From Paragonimus westermani (taxonomy: Eukaryota; Platyhelminthes; Trematoda; Plagiorchiida; Troglotrematidae): DNA of 64,000 nucleotides. The notes beneath the pieces were generated by a model. That model did not search any database. It was not told the DNA's origin and saw only the letters and a list, made by a program, of their open reading frames with translations. The stretch covers positions 1-64,000 of the forward strand of contig QNGE01003044.1 of the NCBI GenBank assembly GCA_008508345.1. Reading direction: 5' to 3'. The translations under genes and the position numbers were made by a program. Shown here piece by piece: positions 62,299 to 64,000 of this stretch. The stretch's first letter is position 1. Each line of letters opens with the position of its first letter.

Positions 62299-62495
62299 TG
62301 CAACATCTTTATCATCATTGGATACAGCAAAACATCAGTGGTTCTCTCACTGACGCTCATGTGCGATGACGAAAAAACCAGGTCCTCGTTAAGAAAAAAA
62401 AACGGAAGGGACGGAGAAGGGACTTAACAGTTACGTTTATATTCGAACATCCAATACCAAAGTGCTTATATCTCACACACAAACAACTGAGCTGT
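62299..62495 (-). mobile_element. 3' tail of a non-LTR retrotransposon
   Basis: On minus, the blocks GAGATATAAGCACTTTGGTA, TTGGATGTTCGAATATAAAC, TCCCTTCTCCGTCCCTTCCG, ACCACTGATGTTTTGCTGT and a final ATGATGATAAAGATG follow the order of the tail at 45790-46005. The coding part was not recognised upstream. Confidence 0.5.
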
Positions 62496-63047
62496 CAGTG
62501 AAGGTATCAACATGAACACTCTTTAAACCCATAAAGACGAGTTTGTGTATTTGATGGATACAACCTCAGTGGATTGCAAGATTTCTCCTTCCGGCGCGAA
62601 AAGAAAACGAAGTGTGTATGACGTCCACTGTGTCGTTTACTTCGAGTGCGCCACCAGCAAACACTTGTGCTCAAGAGCTCCAAGACGTATGCTTCCACCG
62701 AACTTGGGTGGTCAAGTTTATAAAAAGTACAATAACACTTAGATTTAAAACACTGAGTTCCCTTTTACCACTTTATCAGAGCAGAAAGAAGACATCTATT
62801 GCGATATGTCAACATTTCCTTTACTCTCATCAGTTGCAATCGTGAAACATGCCAGTTATATACAGCAAATATTTAACGACACACAGGGACTAGAAACACA
62901 TACATGCACACCACTTATTATGTAATCATGACAATGGCAACCCGACCGATTTTTTCAACCTTCTGTGAACATAACATCGGCTGGTAAGTTCGAATGAGCA
63001 TCGCTTCGCAGAAAGCTAGTAACATCGGATTTTGGTTGCGCAACAGT
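62496..63047. other. non-coding stretch, nothing recognised
   Basis: Small frames on both strands, no motif. Possibly the eroded body of the minus-strand element whose tail is at 62299-62495. Confidence 0.35.
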
Positions 63048-63096
63048 GTCATAGAGCCAAACGTATTTGTACCCAGGATACTCCGAAGACAGAACA
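63048..63096 (+). repeat. internal Penelope segment fused in front of the reverse transcriptase
   Basis: ATAGAGCCAAACGTATTTGT, ACCC, then GGATACTCCGAAGACAGAAC matches 63612-63657 (CAGAGAGCCAAACGTATTTG ... GACACTCTGAAGACAGAACA), which lies about 560 bp further down the same element. A piece of the region after the catalytic domain thus sits upstream of it, out of order. Confidence 0.7.
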
Positions 63097-64000
63097 GTTG
63101 ATTTTTTATGTGATTTTATCTCGAGTCAGAACTGTGATATAGGTGTTCCACTTGAATACCTTAAAGATCTCATTTTGTTATGCACAGAAAATGTTCGTTT
63201 CGATTTTGAGGGACATGCATACAAACAGATAGACGGTGTTGCCATGGGTAGTCCGTTGCGCCCAACACTAGCAGATGTCTTCTTAGGAATGATTAAGCGG
63301 CAAGTCCAGGATTATATAGCCGATTCGTTATTGTACAAAAGATACGTTGATGATATTTTAATTTTTACTGACGCTATTCATTTTGACTTGTTCTTTAACT
63401 TTCTCAATAATATTCACCCAAACCTATCTTTATCTCACGAAGTGGAATCGAACAATAGTTTACCTTTTTTGGATGTACTTATTACTAGACGCGCGGATGG
63501 TACGTTACAACGCTCAGTTCACCGCAAAGCAACTTGGGGTGGTCAATATATGCAGTTTTCAAGTTTTGCTCCTATTGCATACAAACGGGGTTTAGTTAAG
63601 ACACTGTTTCAGAGAGCCAAACGTATTTGTACTCCGGACACTCTGAAGACAGAACAGGAGTTGTTGAGGCGAACTTTACTAACAAATGGATACCCCGACA
63701 AATTCATTGATGCACATAATACGGTGAAGAAGAGCTCTGAGCCTGTACTGACGGTTCAAAAGAAGGATGTGTGCCTATTCTTGCCATTCAAGGGTGATCA
63801 CCTATCCAACGACATAAAGCACAAATTAAAATCTGCTCTGGCTCGAACGTATACGGCTGCTCAGTTGCGCTTATTTCATACCACTAGTTGGCCAGTTCTC
63901 CGCAAACGCAAAAGTAGTTTGTCAAACTGTTCTGTCTCCCATGTTGTGTACCAGTTCACTTGCAGTTGCAGTGACGTTTACATAGGCAGAACAGACCGAC
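63097..64000 (+). CDS. Penelope-like element reverse transcriptase-endonuclease, partial
   Basis: One frame is open from 63055 to the end of the window (over 300 codons). In order it carries VDFLCDFI, DGVAMGSPL (about 63232-63258), YVDDILIF (63343-63366, the catalytic Asp pair), SLPFLDVLITRR (about 63457), HRKATWGGQY, FQRAKRICTPDTLKTEQELL, LPFKGDHLSNDI, and at the end CSCSDVYIGRTDR, the start of a GIY-YIG endonuclease. This is the RT-linker-endonuclease order of Penelope-like elements. The N-terminal RT motifs before 63097 are missing and the C-terminus is beyond the window. With no stops, it is the youngest Penelope copy here. Confidence 0.88.

Overview
The window looks like nuclear DNA of a flatworm, most likely a digenean trematode. 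It is AT-leaning, has almost no long open frames, and its few convincing coding blocks are short exons with good splice sites and introns up to 10.8 kb. The repeats are Penelope-like elements, non-LTR elements whose 3' end carries a WLGHVLR-type motif, and a tRNA-derived SINE containing a hammerhead ribozyme. That combination is familiar from trematodes, but the species cannot be read from the sequence. There is no sign of operons, CRISPR arrays or prokaryotic genes.

Region 1 (about 1-30 kb): mostly intron or intergenic DNA with one well-supported gene on the minus strand. Three exons (26067-26141, 22037-22284, 10679-11248) join in phase and encode a netrin-like (NTR) domain with the cysteine order CxxC...C...CxC...C, followed by a long basic/serine-rich tail. 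This fits a secreted Frizzled-related (sFRP) or netrin-type extracellular protein. The exons for the N-terminal domain were not found. The same region holds a decayed non-LTR reverse transcriptase (4999-6170, minus), a broken Tc1/IS630-type transposase (12203 to about 13020), a 50-bp-armed inverted-repeat element (13708-13930), a 71-bp-armed hairpin (25246-25393) and a few candidate exons.

Region 2 (about 30-41 kb): a cluster of tRNA-derived SINEs, several in head-to-head pairs. One carries a type I hammerhead ribozyme with every core residue intact (31035-31079, minus). A 333-N assembly gap sits inside one SINE, and the 568 bp before the gap is repeated right after it.

Region 3 (about 41.4-58.5 kb): a large inverted repeat. 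The arms (41411-46698 and 53097-58498) are near-identical over 5.3 kb. Each has a single-N gap at the same CpG-rich point, and each captured a different piece of the core. The 6.4-kb spacer holds a SINE palindrome, a Penelope C-terminal fragment, a 1241-bp direct duplication around a single N (carrying a non-LTR 3' fragment on the minus strand) and a nearly full-length but frameshifted Penelope element.

Region 4 (58.5-64 kb): candidate minus-strand exons, a 96-bp insert with a 14-bp target-site duplication, a G-rich quadruplex motif, a non-LTR tail, and an open Penelope reverse transcriptase running off the right end.

Several duplications abut N gaps and may be assembly artefacts. They are annotated as seen, with that caution.
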